A stretch of DNA of 25,489 nt from an uncultured Oscillospiraceae bacterium (GTDB taxonomy: Bacteria; Bacillota; Clostridia; Oscillospirales; Oscillospiraceae): the NCBI GenBank assembly GCA_910583885.1, contig CAJUAC010000038.1:1-25489 (forward strand), given 5' to 3'. The notes below the pieces were generated by a model, which was not told the origin of the DNA, did no database searches, and saw only the letters and a list, made by a program, of their open reading frames with translations. Every line of letters starts with the position of its first letter. Positions within the stretch are counted from its first letter, which is position 1. Below are positions 7,594-15,385 of this stretch, in pieces. A program made the position numbers and the translations under genes.

Positions 7594-8093
7594 GCGGGCT
7601 GGAGCAGGTGAAGCAGGCTATTGTGGAGGCCCTGGAGGCGGAGGGTACTGCCGCCCTGGCCGCCTTCCCGCCGGAGTGGGCCCGGCGCTACAGCGCCCCC
7701 GTGGTCGCAGTGGGCCTGCGCACCGGTGAGAGCCGGGGCGGCGCGGTGGGGAGCTATCTGGGGGAGCGGGTGGATCCGGAAACCCAGGCCAGCCAGGAGG
7801 TCTACGGGATGCGCCTGGAGCTGACACTGTCGATGGACATCTACGCCCCGCCCGGAGAGGGCGCGGCTGGATGCGACAGCGCCCTGGAGGGGCTGCACCG
7901 GGCTGTGCTCCATGGCCTCCCCTCCGGCCTGCGGCCCGTCGAGCTGCGCTGGGATGAAGCGGGCTGGGATCCGGACACGGAGATGTTCCTGCGGCGGGGC
8001 AGCCTCGCGTGCAGCGCCTTCTTTACCGCCAGCCGGTCCGACGACGGGCTGCCGCTGACTGATTTTATTTTGAAAGGTGTGGTGACTAAATGA
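7590..8093 (+). CDS. Tail terminator/completion-like protein, XkdJ-position
   Basis: 167 residues, translationally coupled on both sides by ATGA overlaps. An N-terminal helix (GLEQVKQAIVEALEAEG) precedes a beta-rich core with MRLELTLSMDIYAP, a helix GCDSALEGLHRAVLHGL, and RRGSLACSAFFTA near the end. This alternation matches tail terminator proteins that cap the tube where it meets the head. Assigned by position just before the sheath gene and by fold pattern. Confidence 0.5.
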   Translation: MSGLEQVKQAIVEALEAEGTAALAAFPPEWARRYSAPVVAVGLRTGESRGGAVGSYLGERVDPETQASQEVYGMRLELTLSMDIYAPPGEGAAGCDSALEGLHRAVLHGLPSGLRPVELRWDEAGWDPDTEMFLRRGSLACSAFFTASRSDDGLPLTDFILKGVVTK

Positions 8094-9148
8094 AAAGTAT
8101 CATCCACGAGCGGCCGGGCGTGTACTCCTCCTATGACGCGTCCACCGCTATCTGGAGCAGCCGGGCTGCACGGGTCGTTGGGGTGGCTGCCAAAAGCACC
8201 AGGGGGACGAAGAACACCCCCGTTACCCTCACCAGCTACGAGGCCGGTGTGAACGCCTTCGGAGAGGATGCCCCGGACAAGCCCGGCATGTCTGCCATGC
8301 TGCGGCTGCTGTTTTGGGGCGGCGCATCCACCGTGGTCGCCGTGGCTGTCGAGGGCGAGGATTACACTGCCGCCTTCGATGCCTTGCAGGCGGCTGAGGA
8401 CGTGCGGGTGGTGGTCTGTGACAGCGGCGAGCTGGCCGTACAGCAGGCCCTGCGCGCCAGCGTGGAGGCCGCCTCCGCCGCCCGGCGGGAGCGGATTGCC
8501 GTGGTAGGCATGAGCTCCGCCAGCACGGCGGAGCTGACCGCCAGGGCAAAGGCCCTCAACAGCGAACGCATGGTGCTGGTGGGCCCCGACGGCCTGGACA
8601 GCAGCGGCAAGCCACTGCCGGGTATGTTCACGGCTGCGGCCGTAGCCGCCGCCGTGGCCGTCAACAGGGATCCCGCCGCCCCCCTCAACGGGACAGAGCT
8701 ACGGGGTCTGTGCGGCGTGGGCGAGCTGTATGGTGACAATGAGATCGACCTGTTGGTCCAGGGCGGCGTGACCCCCCTGGAGGCCGTAGGCGGCGTGGTC
8801 TCCCCTGTCCGGGGCATCACCACCCGCACCTCCACCGGCGGCGCGCCCGACATCACCTGGCGGGAGCTGACCACCATCCTGATCGTGGACGACGTGATCC
8901 CCTCCATCCGCCAGAGCCTGCGCAGCAAGTTCAGCAAGACCAAAAATACCGCGCAGACCCGGGGCGCTGTCCGCGCCCAGGTCATTGTGGAGCTGGAGAG
9001 CAAGCTGCGCGCGGAGATCATCGACAGCTATGGCGAGGTGACGGTTTCCATCTACGACGAGGACCCGACGGTGTGCCTGGTGGAGTTCAGCTTCGCCGTC
9101 GCCCACGGGCTCAACCAAATCTATCTCACCGCTCATATCACAATTTAA
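8090..9148 (+). CDS. Contractile tail sheath protein, XkdK-like
   Basis: 352 residues, starting within the previous stop. The opening IIHERPGVYSSYDAS is the hallmark sheath N-terminus (ERPGVYxxY) used for strand exchange between subunits, and the C-terminal part (VTVSIYDEDPTVCLVEFSFAVAHGLNQIYLTAHI) is the conserved inner domain that wraps the tube. PBSX XkdK is about 466 residues, so this is a compact form, apparently with a reduced outer domain. It implies a contractile, injection-type tail. Confidence 0.88.
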   Translation: MKSIIHERPGVYSSYDASTAIWSSRAARVVGVAAKSTRGTKNTPVTLTSYEAGVNAFGEDAPDKPGMSAMLRLLFWGGASTVVAVAVEGEDYTAAFDALQAAEDVRVVVCDSGELAVQQALRASVEAASAARRERIAVVGMSSASTAELTARAKALNSERMVLVGPDGLDSSGKPLPGMFTAAAVAAAVAVNRDPAAPLNGTELRGLCGVGELYGDNEIDLLVQGGVTPLEAVGGVVSPVRGITTRTSTGGAPDITWRELTTILIVDDVIPSIRQSLRSKFSKTKNTAQTRGAVRAQVIVELESKLRAEIIDSYGEVTVSIYDEDPTVCLVEFSFAVAHGLNQIYLTAHITI

Positions 9149-9160
9149 GGAGGCTGCAGC

Positions 9161-9550
9161 ATGGAAGTTACAGGATTCCCTACCAGCTGTGATATTTATC
9201 TGGAGCTGGACAGCAAAAAGGTCGCCGTCGTCCAGAGCTACACCGCCAAGGCGACCAAAACCAGCCAGGTGGTGGAGGCCTTCGGTGAGAGCGAGCCCGT
9301 GGCCACCATCAACGGGCAGAACAAATATGTGCTGGAGCTGACCCGGCTCTATGCCACTGACGACGCCATCAGCGACGGCATCGACTTCTTCTCCCTGGCG
9401 GACTTCTCCCTGGTCATCTGCAAGCCCGACCGCAAGGTCATCTACAGCGGCTGCCAGTGGAGCGCCATCCAGGAGGAGGGCAAAGTCGGGTCCATGGTGG
9501 CGGAAAAGGTTACGGTCGTAGCCGCCAGCCGCCTGGAGGTGGCCGCCTGA
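9161..9550 (+). CDS. Tail tube protein, XkdM-like
   Basis: 129 residues, ATG after AAGGAGGC. It opens with MEVTGFPTSCDIYLELDSKK and ends in SMVAEKVTVVAASRLEVAA, as in XkdM-type tubes (about 147 residues), with beta strands that stack hexameric rings into the inner tube. Adjacent to the sheath gene as expected. The stop overlaps the next start as TGATG. Confidence 0.82.
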   Translation: MEVTGFPTSCDIYLELDSKKVAVVQSYTAKATKTSQVVEAFGESEPVATINGQNKYVLELTRLYATDDAISDGIDFFSLADFSLVICKPDRKVIYSGCQWSAIQEEGKVGSMVAEKVTVVAASRLEVAA

Positions 9551-10323
9551 TGGACCGGCAGGAGCCCGTCCAGGTGAGCTTCCAGCTGCCACCAGGGTCA
9601 CTGGACGGTTTCTCAAGGCTGGTGGAGCAGCTGCGCCTGCTGGCCGCCCAGCTGAACAGCAGCAGCGGCAGGCCAGCCCCCACTGCCCCGTCCGCCCAGG
9701 AGGGCATGGAGAACCCCGCCTTTGACTGGCAGCGGTACTATGAGCTGGGCCAGGGCGCACCGCCGCCGGGGAGCGTCCAGGCCTCCTGCGGGGAGGGCGC
9801 ACCTGCGCCGCCCGAAGCAGTGGGGAATATCCTTCCCCGTGAGAACGGCAGGGAGGCCGAACCGCCCGGCGGCGCAGAGGGACACACACTGCTGGAAGCC
9901 CAGGCTGTCTGGGATGGCGCAGACAGCCCTGTAGCAGACGCTCCGCAGGCCCGTGTGATCCCGGAGAAGCCTCTCCCGGATGCCCCTCAGGCGCAGCCCC
10001 TCCTGGAAACACCCCTGGAGGAGGCACCAGCAGTACGGATGGAGCCGGTGAGCAGCATCCCGGAGGCGGAGGCTGTCTGGGCGGAGATGGCAGAGAGGGA
10101 GTCTGGCCCCGCCGCCGTCCACGCAGAGGCCCAGACGGTTGTGGAGCTGCCGGAGAATGCAGGCCTTTCTATGGGAGCAGGCCCAGCAGATATCCAGAGC
10201 CGGTGGGGCGGCATCACGGAGGAGCTGGCGGCGGCAGGGCCCGCCCCCCTGACGGCAGAGGCGGTATCCCAGGCCTTCCAGCGGGACGGGCGGCGCTATG
10301 ATAACGGATTCCCGCTGTATTGA
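9550..10323 (+). CDS. Unrecognised Pro/Ala/Glu-rich protein in the tape-measure position
   Basis: 257 residues from ATG 9550, which overlaps the tube stop as TGATG; in-frame codons upstream lie within the tube gene. I do not recognise the family. The N-terminus has one amphipathic helix (LDGFSRLVEQLRLLAAQLNS). Residues about 40-215 are low-complexity, rich in Pro, Ala, Glu and Gly, with degenerate motifs around DAPQA and EAxAVW. The C-terminus regains order (TAEAVSQAFQRDGRRYDNGF and PLY). The chaperone pair and the tape measure (PBSX XkdO is over 1,000 residues) should be encoded here; neither is. It could be a chaperone-like protein, a minimal length determinant, or a remnant. An intact frame and tight coupling suggest it is still used. 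Confidence 0.75.
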   Translation: MDRQEPVQVSFQLPPGSLDGFSRLVEQLRLLAAQLNSSSGRPAPTAPSAQEGMENPAFDWQRYYELGQGAPPPGSVQASCGEGAPAPPEAVGNILPRENGREAEPPGGAEGHTLLEAQAVWDGADSPVADAPQARVIPEKPLPDAPQAQPLLETPLEEAPAVRMEPVSSIPEAEAVWAEMAERESGPAAVHAEAQTVVELPENAGLSMGAGPADIQSRWGGITEELAAAGPAPLTAEAVSQAFQRDGRRYDNGFPLY

Positions 10324-10338
10324 TGGAGGTGAGCAGAT

Positions 10339-10908
10339 ATGCTATTGGCCCCAATGCGCTACAAGGACTATATCTGGCCCCACAACCCCGCCACGTACTC
10401 CATCTCCTATGAGCGGCAGGTAGCGGTCCACAAGGTGCCCTTTGGCCGGTACTATATGCAGGATCTCGGCATGAGCCTGCGTACCATGCGGGGGCAGGGG
10501 GAATTCGCCGAGGCGGACGCCTACGATGAATTCAAACGTCTGGCTTCCGTGTTCTACGGCGGCGGGCCCGGGCTGCTCATCCACCCGCTTTGGCAGATCT
10601 CCAATGCCTACTTTACCGCCCTGCGGCTGGAGCAGGAGCCGCTCCCGGACTATGTACGCTACAGCTTTACCTTCCAGGAGCGGTTCGACGGCTACAGTGA
10701 GGAGCTGTCCATCCTGGACGGTGGGGAGCCCTCTGCCGGACGGATGGCGGAGCCTGTGCAGCCGGCCTCCCACACCGTCGTCTCCGGCGAGACGCTGTGG
10801 GGCATCGCCCAGCGGTACAGTATTCCGCTGGAGGCACTGCTGGAGGCCAACCCGGGTATCAAAAACCCGAACCTGATCCATGTGGGGGAGGCGGTGGCAA
10901 TCCCATGA
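10339..10908 (+). CDS. Tail LysM protein, XkdP/gp53-like
   Basis: 189 residues, ATG after GGAGGTGAG. The N-terminal 125 or so residues (YKDYIWPHNPATYSISYERQ, then FYGGGPGLLIHPLW) resemble proteins that link tube or tape measure to the tail hub. The C-terminal 45 residues are a LysM domain (SHTVVSGETLWGIAQRY through LIHVGEAVAIP). In PBSX and other contractile particles this protein joins tube end to hub and does not itself cut the wall. Stop and next start overlap. Confidence 0.82.
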   Translation: MLLAPMRYKDYIWPHNPATYSISYERQVAVHKVPFGRYYMQDLGMSLRTMRGQGEFAEADAYDEFKRLASVFYGGGPGLLIHPLWQISNAYFTALRLEQEPLPDYVRYSFTFQERFDGYSEELSILDGGEPSAGRMAEPVQPASHTVVSGETLWGIAQRYSIPLEALLEANPGIKNPNLIHVGEAVAIP

Positions 10909-11843
10909 TGGTCCTACAGCTGGACACCTACGACGGCATGAGCTGCACTCTCCCTACCCTCCTGCGGTGGGATCTGGAATACACGGGGGCCATCCCCTGC
11001 GACAGCCTGTCCGCAACATGCCTATACGACAAGGGGATGGCGGACATCCTGCCCAAGGCTATCCGCTTTACCGCCCTGTGGGACGGCGCGGTCATGCTGC
11101 GGGGCGTTGTGGACGCCTACGAGATCTCCATGTCCCGGCAGGGCCTGCTGGCAGTGGTGGAGGGGCGCGGCATGGCGGCACTCCTGCTGGACAACGAGTC
11201 GGAGGCCCTCACCTACGAGCAGGCGGTGCTCTCCGAAATCCTGGAAACCCATGTGACCCCCTATGGCCTCCCTGTGGAGACGCGGCAGGAGGTCTCCGGC
11301 TCCGGCTATGCCGTGGCCTCCGGATCCAGCCAGTGGAAGGCCCTCCAGGGCTTCACCCGCCGCTTCGGCGGCTTTGACCCCTACGTCACCCGGGAGGGCA
11401 CCCTGGTGGCCGGGCCGTTATGGGGCAGCGGCCGGCAGCTGCGGGTGGACGGCAATACGCCCCTGCTGTCCCTCCACAAGCGGGAACAGCGCTATGGCGT
11501 GATCTCAGAGGTGCTCATCCAAGACAAGGTGCAGAAGATCAGCCATCAGGTGGTCAACCAGGATTTCGCCAGCACCGGCGGGATGCGGCGGCACGTGCTG
11601 TACATGCCCAGGAGTACCGCCGACGCCAGGCGCTACACCGGCGAATACCAGATCGCCCAGTCCGCCCTGGACCAGCTGGAGGTCTCCCTGGAGCTGCCCT
11701 TCGCCTTCGCCGCATTTCCGGGAGATCGGGTCAGCCTCCAGCTGGACCGGCTGAACCTGGCCGGCTGCTATGAGGTCGTCCAGGCCCGCAGCAGGATGGA
11801 CGCCGATGGGCTGCGCACAGAGCTGACAGGAAGCTTGAGGTGA
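10905..11843 (+). CDS. Tail hub protein, XkdQ/gpD-like
   Basis: 312 residues from ATG 10905 inside the preceding stop (ATGATG). The N-terminal half with LPTLLRWDLEYTGAIPCDSL and RGVVDAYEISMSRQG, and the repeated beta segments to about residue 200, match the gp27/late-control-D/XkdQ hub, a ring connecting tube to spike. The final stretch FPGDRVSLQLDRLNLAGCYE resembles the hub's last barrel. No lysozyme or amidase domain is attached. Confidence 0.8.
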   Translation: MMVLQLDTYDGMSCTLPTLLRWDLEYTGAIPCDSLSATCLYDKGMADILPKAIRFTALWDGAVMLRGVVDAYEISMSRQGLLAVVEGRGMAALLLDNESEALTYEQAVLSEILETHVTPYGLPVETRQEVSGSGYAVASGSSQWKALQGFTRRFGGFDPYVTREGTLVAGPLWGSGRQLRVDGNTPLLSLHKREQRYGVISEVLIQDKVQKISHQVVNQDFASTGGMRRHVLYMPRSTADARRYTGEYQIAQSALDQLEVSLELPFAFAAFPGDRVSLQLDRLNLAGCYEVVQARSRMDADGLRTELTGSLR

Positions 11844-11848
11844 GTTGT

Positions 11849-12310
11849 ATGTGGATTTCTAAAGCGGTCTCGCTCAGCCGGGCCGCAGAACGGGAGGGCG
11901 CGTCCACGGACATGGGCGTGACCACCATCGGCGGGGGCAGCGCCTCCGTCATGACCAGGGGCGAACAGCGGGATCTGGAAATTTTCTCCCCCTCCGGACT
12001 GGTCTGGCAGCCTAAGGTTGGCGACACCGTACTGGTGGTCAAGGGCGGCGTGGGCTGCCAGGAGCAGTGCGTCGTGGCGGCGGATACCGCCGCCTGCGCC
12101 CCCGAGGGCTTCGCACCCGGGGAACTCTTTTTGTACTCCTGCGGCGGTGCGTCCATCTACCTGCGTGGGGATGGCAGCATCTGTGTGAAGGGGCCTGTGG
12201 CCCTGGAGGGGGATTTATCGGTTCAAGGAACGATTTCACTGGTGGGCAAGGTCGATATCCAGGGGACGCTGATCATCAACGGCGAGCCCTACCGCCCCTG
12301 CCGGTGTTGA
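11849..12310 (+). CDS. Short central spike (gpV-like) protein
   Basis: 153 residues from ATG 11849, preceded by GAGGTGAG; an in-frame GTG at 11840 is a possible alternative. Residues about 30-80 form an OB-fold-like region (LEIFSPSGLVWQPKVGDTVLVV). The last 45 residues are short repeated strands (SIYLRGDGSICVKGPVALEG, then LSVQGTISLVGKVDIQGTLI) typical of a triple-stranded beta-helix that forms the membrane-piercing tip. It ends in PYRPCRC, so three chains would put six cysteines at the apex, a possible metal or disulfide site. No PAAR cap is seen. Confidence 0.72.
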   Translation: MWISKAVSLSRAAEREGASTDMGVTTIGGGSASVMTRGEQRDLEIFSPSGLVWQPKVGDTVLVVKGGVGCQEQCVVAADTAACAPEGFAPGELFLYSCGGASIYLRGDGSICVKGPVALEGDLSVQGTISLVGKVDIQGTLIINGEPYRPCRC

Positions 12311-12332
12311 TATAGATGGAAGGAGAGAGTCT

Positions 12333-12677
12333 ATGGAAGCCAAGCTTTTCAACGGCGACTACATCCCGGACGGCCTGGGCGGCGTGGCCCGCTGCAAGGG
12401 CGCGGACGCCCTGCTGGAGCGGGTGCTCTTCCGCCTGACCGCCCGGAGGGGGCAGTTCCCTCTCCTGCCCCGGCTGGGCAGCCGGCTCTACCTGCTGGGC
12501 AGGGAGCCGGCCGCCCAGCGCTCCGCCGCCGCCATGCAATACGCGGCAGAAGCCCTGGCGGAGGAGGACGTTTCCGTCACAGACGTGGCCCTCTCCCCCG
12601 CCGGGGAGGGCCGTGTCCAGCTCACGGTCTTCCTGGAGCACCGGGGGGAGGGCCTGTCTGTGGCGATGACTGTATGA
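12333..12677 (+). CDS. Baseplate wedge protein, gp25/gpW-like (XkdS)
   Basis: 114 residues, ATG after AAGGAGAG. The pattern is that of gp25-like proteins: a tail-side start, helix GADALLERVLFRLTARRGQF, then PLLPRLGSRLYLL, a helix AMQYAAEALAEE and closing strands. The PRLGSRLY segment is the usual conserved core. It nucleates the sheath on the baseplate. The gene sits just before baseplate J as in PBSX. Confidence 0.82.
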   Translation: MEAKLFNGDYIPDGLGGVARCKGADALLERVLFRLTARRGQFPLLPRLGSRLYLLGREPAAQRSAAAMQYAAEALAEEDVSVTDVALSPAGEGRVQLTVFLEHRGEGLSVAMTV

Positions 12678-12693
12678 GCGGAGGGAGATGACA

Positions 12694-13758
12694 ATGCAAA
12701 AGACAATTGAGGGAATCTATGAGGAGATGCTGGCTGTCTTCGGTGAGGCCAGCGGATATCTGCCCAGTAAATCCTGCGACCTGGCGGCCCGCCTCTACGC
12801 TGCTGCCGCCCAGATCCAAAGCCTGTACCTCCAGGCCCAATGGCTGCTGGACCAGAGCTTCCCCCAGACAGCTAAGGGTGTGTACCTGGATCAACACGCC
12901 CAGCTGCGGGGGATCAGCCGGGGCATCGCCACCTGTGCTACAGGGACGCTCCGCTTTGGCGTACCTACCCCTATCGGCAGTGACCTCACCATCAACTCCG
13001 GCACGGTGTGCATGACCCCGGACGGGATCCGCTTCTCTACAACGGACCGCACCGTACTGAAGGCCGGGCAGCTCTACGCCGACGCGCCAGCCACGGCCCT
13101 GGTCCCTGGCTGCCAGGGGAACGTGGCCGCTGGGGCTGTGACCGTCATGGCTGCCATGCCTGTCGGCATCAAGGTATGCACCAACCCGGAGGCCTTCAGC
13201 GGCGGGGATGACGAGGAGAACGATGAGGCACTCCGCGTCCGGCTGCTGGACAGCTACCTCCGCCTGCCCAACGGCGCCAACGCCGCCTACTACGAACAGA
13301 CCGCCCTCTCCCGCCCCGGCGTGGCGGCAGCCGTGGCGGTGAGGCGGCCCCGGGGCGTGGGATCTGTGGACCTCTATGTCGCCACGGATGCGGGCATCCC
13401 AGACGCCCCCCTCCTGGCGGAGCTGAACGCCTACTTGCAGGAAAAACGGGAGATCTCTGTGGATCTGCGGGTACTGGCCCCCACGCCCCAGGCAGTCAAT
13501 ATCACCGTAGCCATCCAGCCCTCCGGCAGCGTCAGCTTCACCGCCGCCAGGGCTGAAGCGGACGCTGCCCTGCGCTCTGTCTTTACCGGCGCATTTTTGG
13601 GAAAAGGCGTCACGCTGGCCTACCTGGGGAACCTGCTCTATGACCTGGACAGCGTACAGAATTACCACTTCACCGCCCCCACGGCGGACCTGCCGCCCAG
13701 CCCTACTGTGCTGCCCTGCCTGGGGAATGTATCGATCTCAGAATGGAGGCCTTCGTAA
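12694..13758 (+). CDS. Baseplate J-like protein (XkdT)
   Basis: About 354 residues from ATG 12694, 8 bases after GGAGGG; an ATG two codons earlier is too close to the ribosome-binding site. Features of the family: LDQHAQLRGISR (about 65-80), GTLRFG, a hallmark Gly/Val region PGCQGNVAAGAVTVM, and EAFSGGDDEENDEALRVRLLDSY with ALSRPGVAAAVAVRRPRGVG. It forms the wedge arms of the baseplate. Full length, apparently intact. Confidence 0.88.
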   Translation: MQKTIEGIYEEMLAVFGEASGYLPSKSCDLAARLYAAAAQIQSLYLQAQWLLDQSFPQTAKGVYLDQHAQLRGISRGIATCATGTLRFGVPTPIGSDLTINSGTVCMTPDGIRFSTTDRTVLKAGQLYADAPATALVPGCQGNVAAGAVTVMAAMPVGIKVCTNPEAFSGGDDEENDEALRVRLLDSYLRLPNGANAAYYEQTALSRPGVAAAVAVRRPRGVGSVDLYVATDAGIPDAPLLAELNAYLQEKREISVDLRVLAPTPQAVNITVAIQPSGSVSFTAARAEADAALRSVFTGAFLGKGVTLAYLGNLLYDLDSVQNYHFTAPTADLPPSPTVLPCLGNVSISEWRPS

Positions 13759-14325
13759 ATGGGATACAGCGACCATCTCCGCAGCCTGCTGCGCCCCCTG
13801 GACATCTATGACCTGTCTCCCGGAAGCCTCAGCAACAGCGAGCTGGAGGCCCTGGGCTGCGGGCTGGACGGCATCAGCCAGCGGCTGGACTATGTAGAGC
13901 GGGAAAGCGCCCTCTCCACCGCTGTGGGGGAGGGCCTGGACCGGCTGGAGGCCCTCTTTGCCCGCACGCCGGTCCACTACTCCACCGAGCTGCGGCGGCA
14001 GGCTATCGCTGCCCTGCTCCGCATCGGCGGGAGCTGCTTCACCCTGACAGACATCAATAACACCATCTCCGGCTGCGGCATCAAGGCCCTTGCCCAGGAA
14101 AAGGAACAGTTCGGCTATATCCGGATCATCTTCCCCAATGTAGCCGGTATCCCAGAGGGCTTTGAGCAGATCCGGGACATCATCCTGGACATTATCCCCT
14201 GCCATCTGGACGTGGAGTTCTATTTCCGCTACCTCACCTGGGAGGAGTGCGAGGGCTACCGCTACTCCTGGGCCATTATCCATGAGCGGGAGTACACCTG
14301 GTACGGCTTCGAGCTGGCCGTCTGA
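13759..14325 (+). CDS. Tail protein I-like (XkdU, DUF2313-type)
   Basis: 188 residues, starting immediately after the baseplate J stop. Contains SNSELEALGCGLDGISQRLD, RRQAIAALLRIGGSCFTLTDI and a beta-rich end with ECEGYRYSWAIIHEREYTW. This is the last gene of the structural block in PBSX before tail fibre genes; here no fibre gene follows and the next gene is host-like. The product caps the baseplate wedge and would normally attach fibres. Confidence 0.8.
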   Translation: MGYSDHLRSLLRPLDIYDLSPGSLSNSELEALGCGLDGISQRLDYVERESALSTAVGEGLDRLEALFARTPVHYSTELRRQAIAALLRIGGSCFTLTDINNTISGCGIKALAQEKEQFGYIRIIFPNVAGIPEGFEQIRDIILDIIPCHLDVEFYFRYLTWEECEGYRYSWAIIHEREYTWYGFELAV

Positions 14326-14382
14326 CACCTGTTTCGGTAATCCCCCCAATTCGTGCTGGGAAATTTCTCCTGATTTGTCCCT

Positions 14383-14432
14383 ATGCTTTTGCACAATTCT
14401 GTGGTACAATAACTGACAAACTGCAAAAGCAT
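14383..14432 (+). promoter_or_regulatory. Extended -10 promoter flanked by an inverted repeat
   Basis: A -10 element TACAAT lies at 14405-14410 with the extended TG at 14402-14403; no good -35 is visible. Perfect 11-bp arms ATGCTTTTGCA (14383-14393) and TGCAAAAGCAT (14422-14432) sit on either side, about 39 bp centre to centre. This geometry suits a two-site regulator controlling the hydrolase gene that starts at 14453. Confidence 0.65.
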
Positions 14433-14452
14433 CGATTGGGGAGGTCTTGCAT

Positions 14453-15385
14453 ATGGCGATCATCTCAGAATATTTCTTCCCGTCCAGCGACGGAAGGACA
14501 CTCATCCATGTCAACCAGTGGACGCCAGTGGGGCGGGAGATTGTGGGCGTGGTCCAGATTGCCCACGGTGTGGCGGAATACGGCGCACGCTACGCGCCCT
14601 TTGCCCAGTACCTGTGCGGCCGGGGCTTTGCTGTCGTTGCCAACGACCACCTGGGCCACGGCCTGTCCCTCATTGAGGGCGGCCCCATGGTCTATCTGGG
14701 CGAGACTGACGGCTGGCAGCACGTGGTGGACGACATGGAGGAGCTGCGCCGCCGCACCGCCAAGGTGTTCCCCGGCAAGCCCTACTTCCTCTTCGGCCAC
14801 TCCATGGGCTCCTTCCTGTCCCGGACGCACCTGATCCGCTACCCAGGCCAACTGAACGGCTGCATCCTCTGCGGCACCGGCCACCCCTCCCCGGCTATCA
14901 TCGCCGGAGGGAAGCTCGTGGCAGACCGGGAGATCAGACGGCTGGGCAAAAAAGCCTACAGCGCAAAGGCCGACGATCTGGCCTTTGGTGCATACAACAA
15001 GCGCTTTGCCCCCAACCGCACCAAATTCGACTGGGTCTCCGCCAGCGAGGCCAATGTAGACGCCTATATCGCCGACCCCCTGTGCGGCGGCAACGCCACA
15101 CTGGGCCTGTTCCGGGATATGCTGGGCGGCCTGACCTTTATCACCAGGCAGGCCAACATCGCGCAGATGGACAAGGACCTGCCCGTATTCTTTATCGCTG
15201 GCGACCAGGATCCCGTCGGGGATATGGGCAAGGGCGTGCGCAGGGCCTACAGCTGCTTCCACAAGGCCGGTATCCATGACCTGCACATCAAGCTCTACCA
15301 CGGGCTGCGCCACGAGATCCTCAATGAAGCCAGCAGGACATACATTTTTCAGGACATCTCAGACTGGCTGGAGGCCCGTGTCTGA
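14453..15385 (+). CDS. Alpha/beta hydrolase, monoacylglycerol lipase-like
   Basis: 310 residues from ATG 14453, 8 bases after GGGGAGG; a TTG two codons earlier is less likely. Serine hydrolase of the Hydrolase_4 (lysophospholipase/monoglyceride lipase) group. Visible are an oxyanion-type AHGVAEYGARY (about 37-47), VVANDHLGHGLS (about 61-72), the nucleophile elbow FGHSMGS (S117), a probable acid Asp in FIAGDQDPVG and a His in HGLRHEIL. No signal peptide, so cytosolic. It has its own promoter and appears to be a host gene, not the missing phage lysin. The last 37 bases overlap the convergent gene. Confidence 0.88.
   Translation: MAIISEYFFPSSDGRTLIHVNQWTPVGREIVGVVQIAHGVAEYGARYAPFAQYLCGRGFAVVANDHLGHGLSLIEGGPMVYLGETDGWQHVVDDMEELRRRTAKVFPGKPYFLFGHSMGSFLSRTHLIRYPGQLNGCILCGTGHPSPAIIAGGKLVADREIRRLGKKAYSAKADDLAFGAYNKRFAPNRTKFDWVSASEANVDAYIADPLCGGNATLGLFRDMLGGLTFITRQANIAQMDKDLPVFFIAGDQDPVGDMGKGVRRAYSCFHKAGIHDLHIKLYHGLRHEILNEASRTYIFQDISDWLEARV

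Noticed and set aside
8699..10027. 442-residue minus-strand frame across sheath, tube and unknown protein
   Set aside because: Antisense shadow with biased composition; the plus-strand genes are recognised and coupled.
9161..10323. Programmed frameshift producing a long tail assembly chaperone
   Set aside because: No convincing slippery heptamer at the tube/unknown-protein junction or before 10323; the junction is a simple TGATG overlap.
1792..14325. Headless R-type tailocin
   Set aside because: Terminase, portal, protease and capsid genes are present with intact motifs, so a DNA-packaging head is encoded.
14326..14452. Phage attachment site at the downstream boundary
   Set aside because: No tRNA and no direct repeat matching the upstream boundary was found by eye; the only structure is the inverted repeat around the hydrolase promoter.
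14453..15385. Hydrolase as the missing phage lysis enzyme
   Set aside because: It is a lipase-like alpha/beta hydrolase with its own promoter and no wall-degrading or export features.
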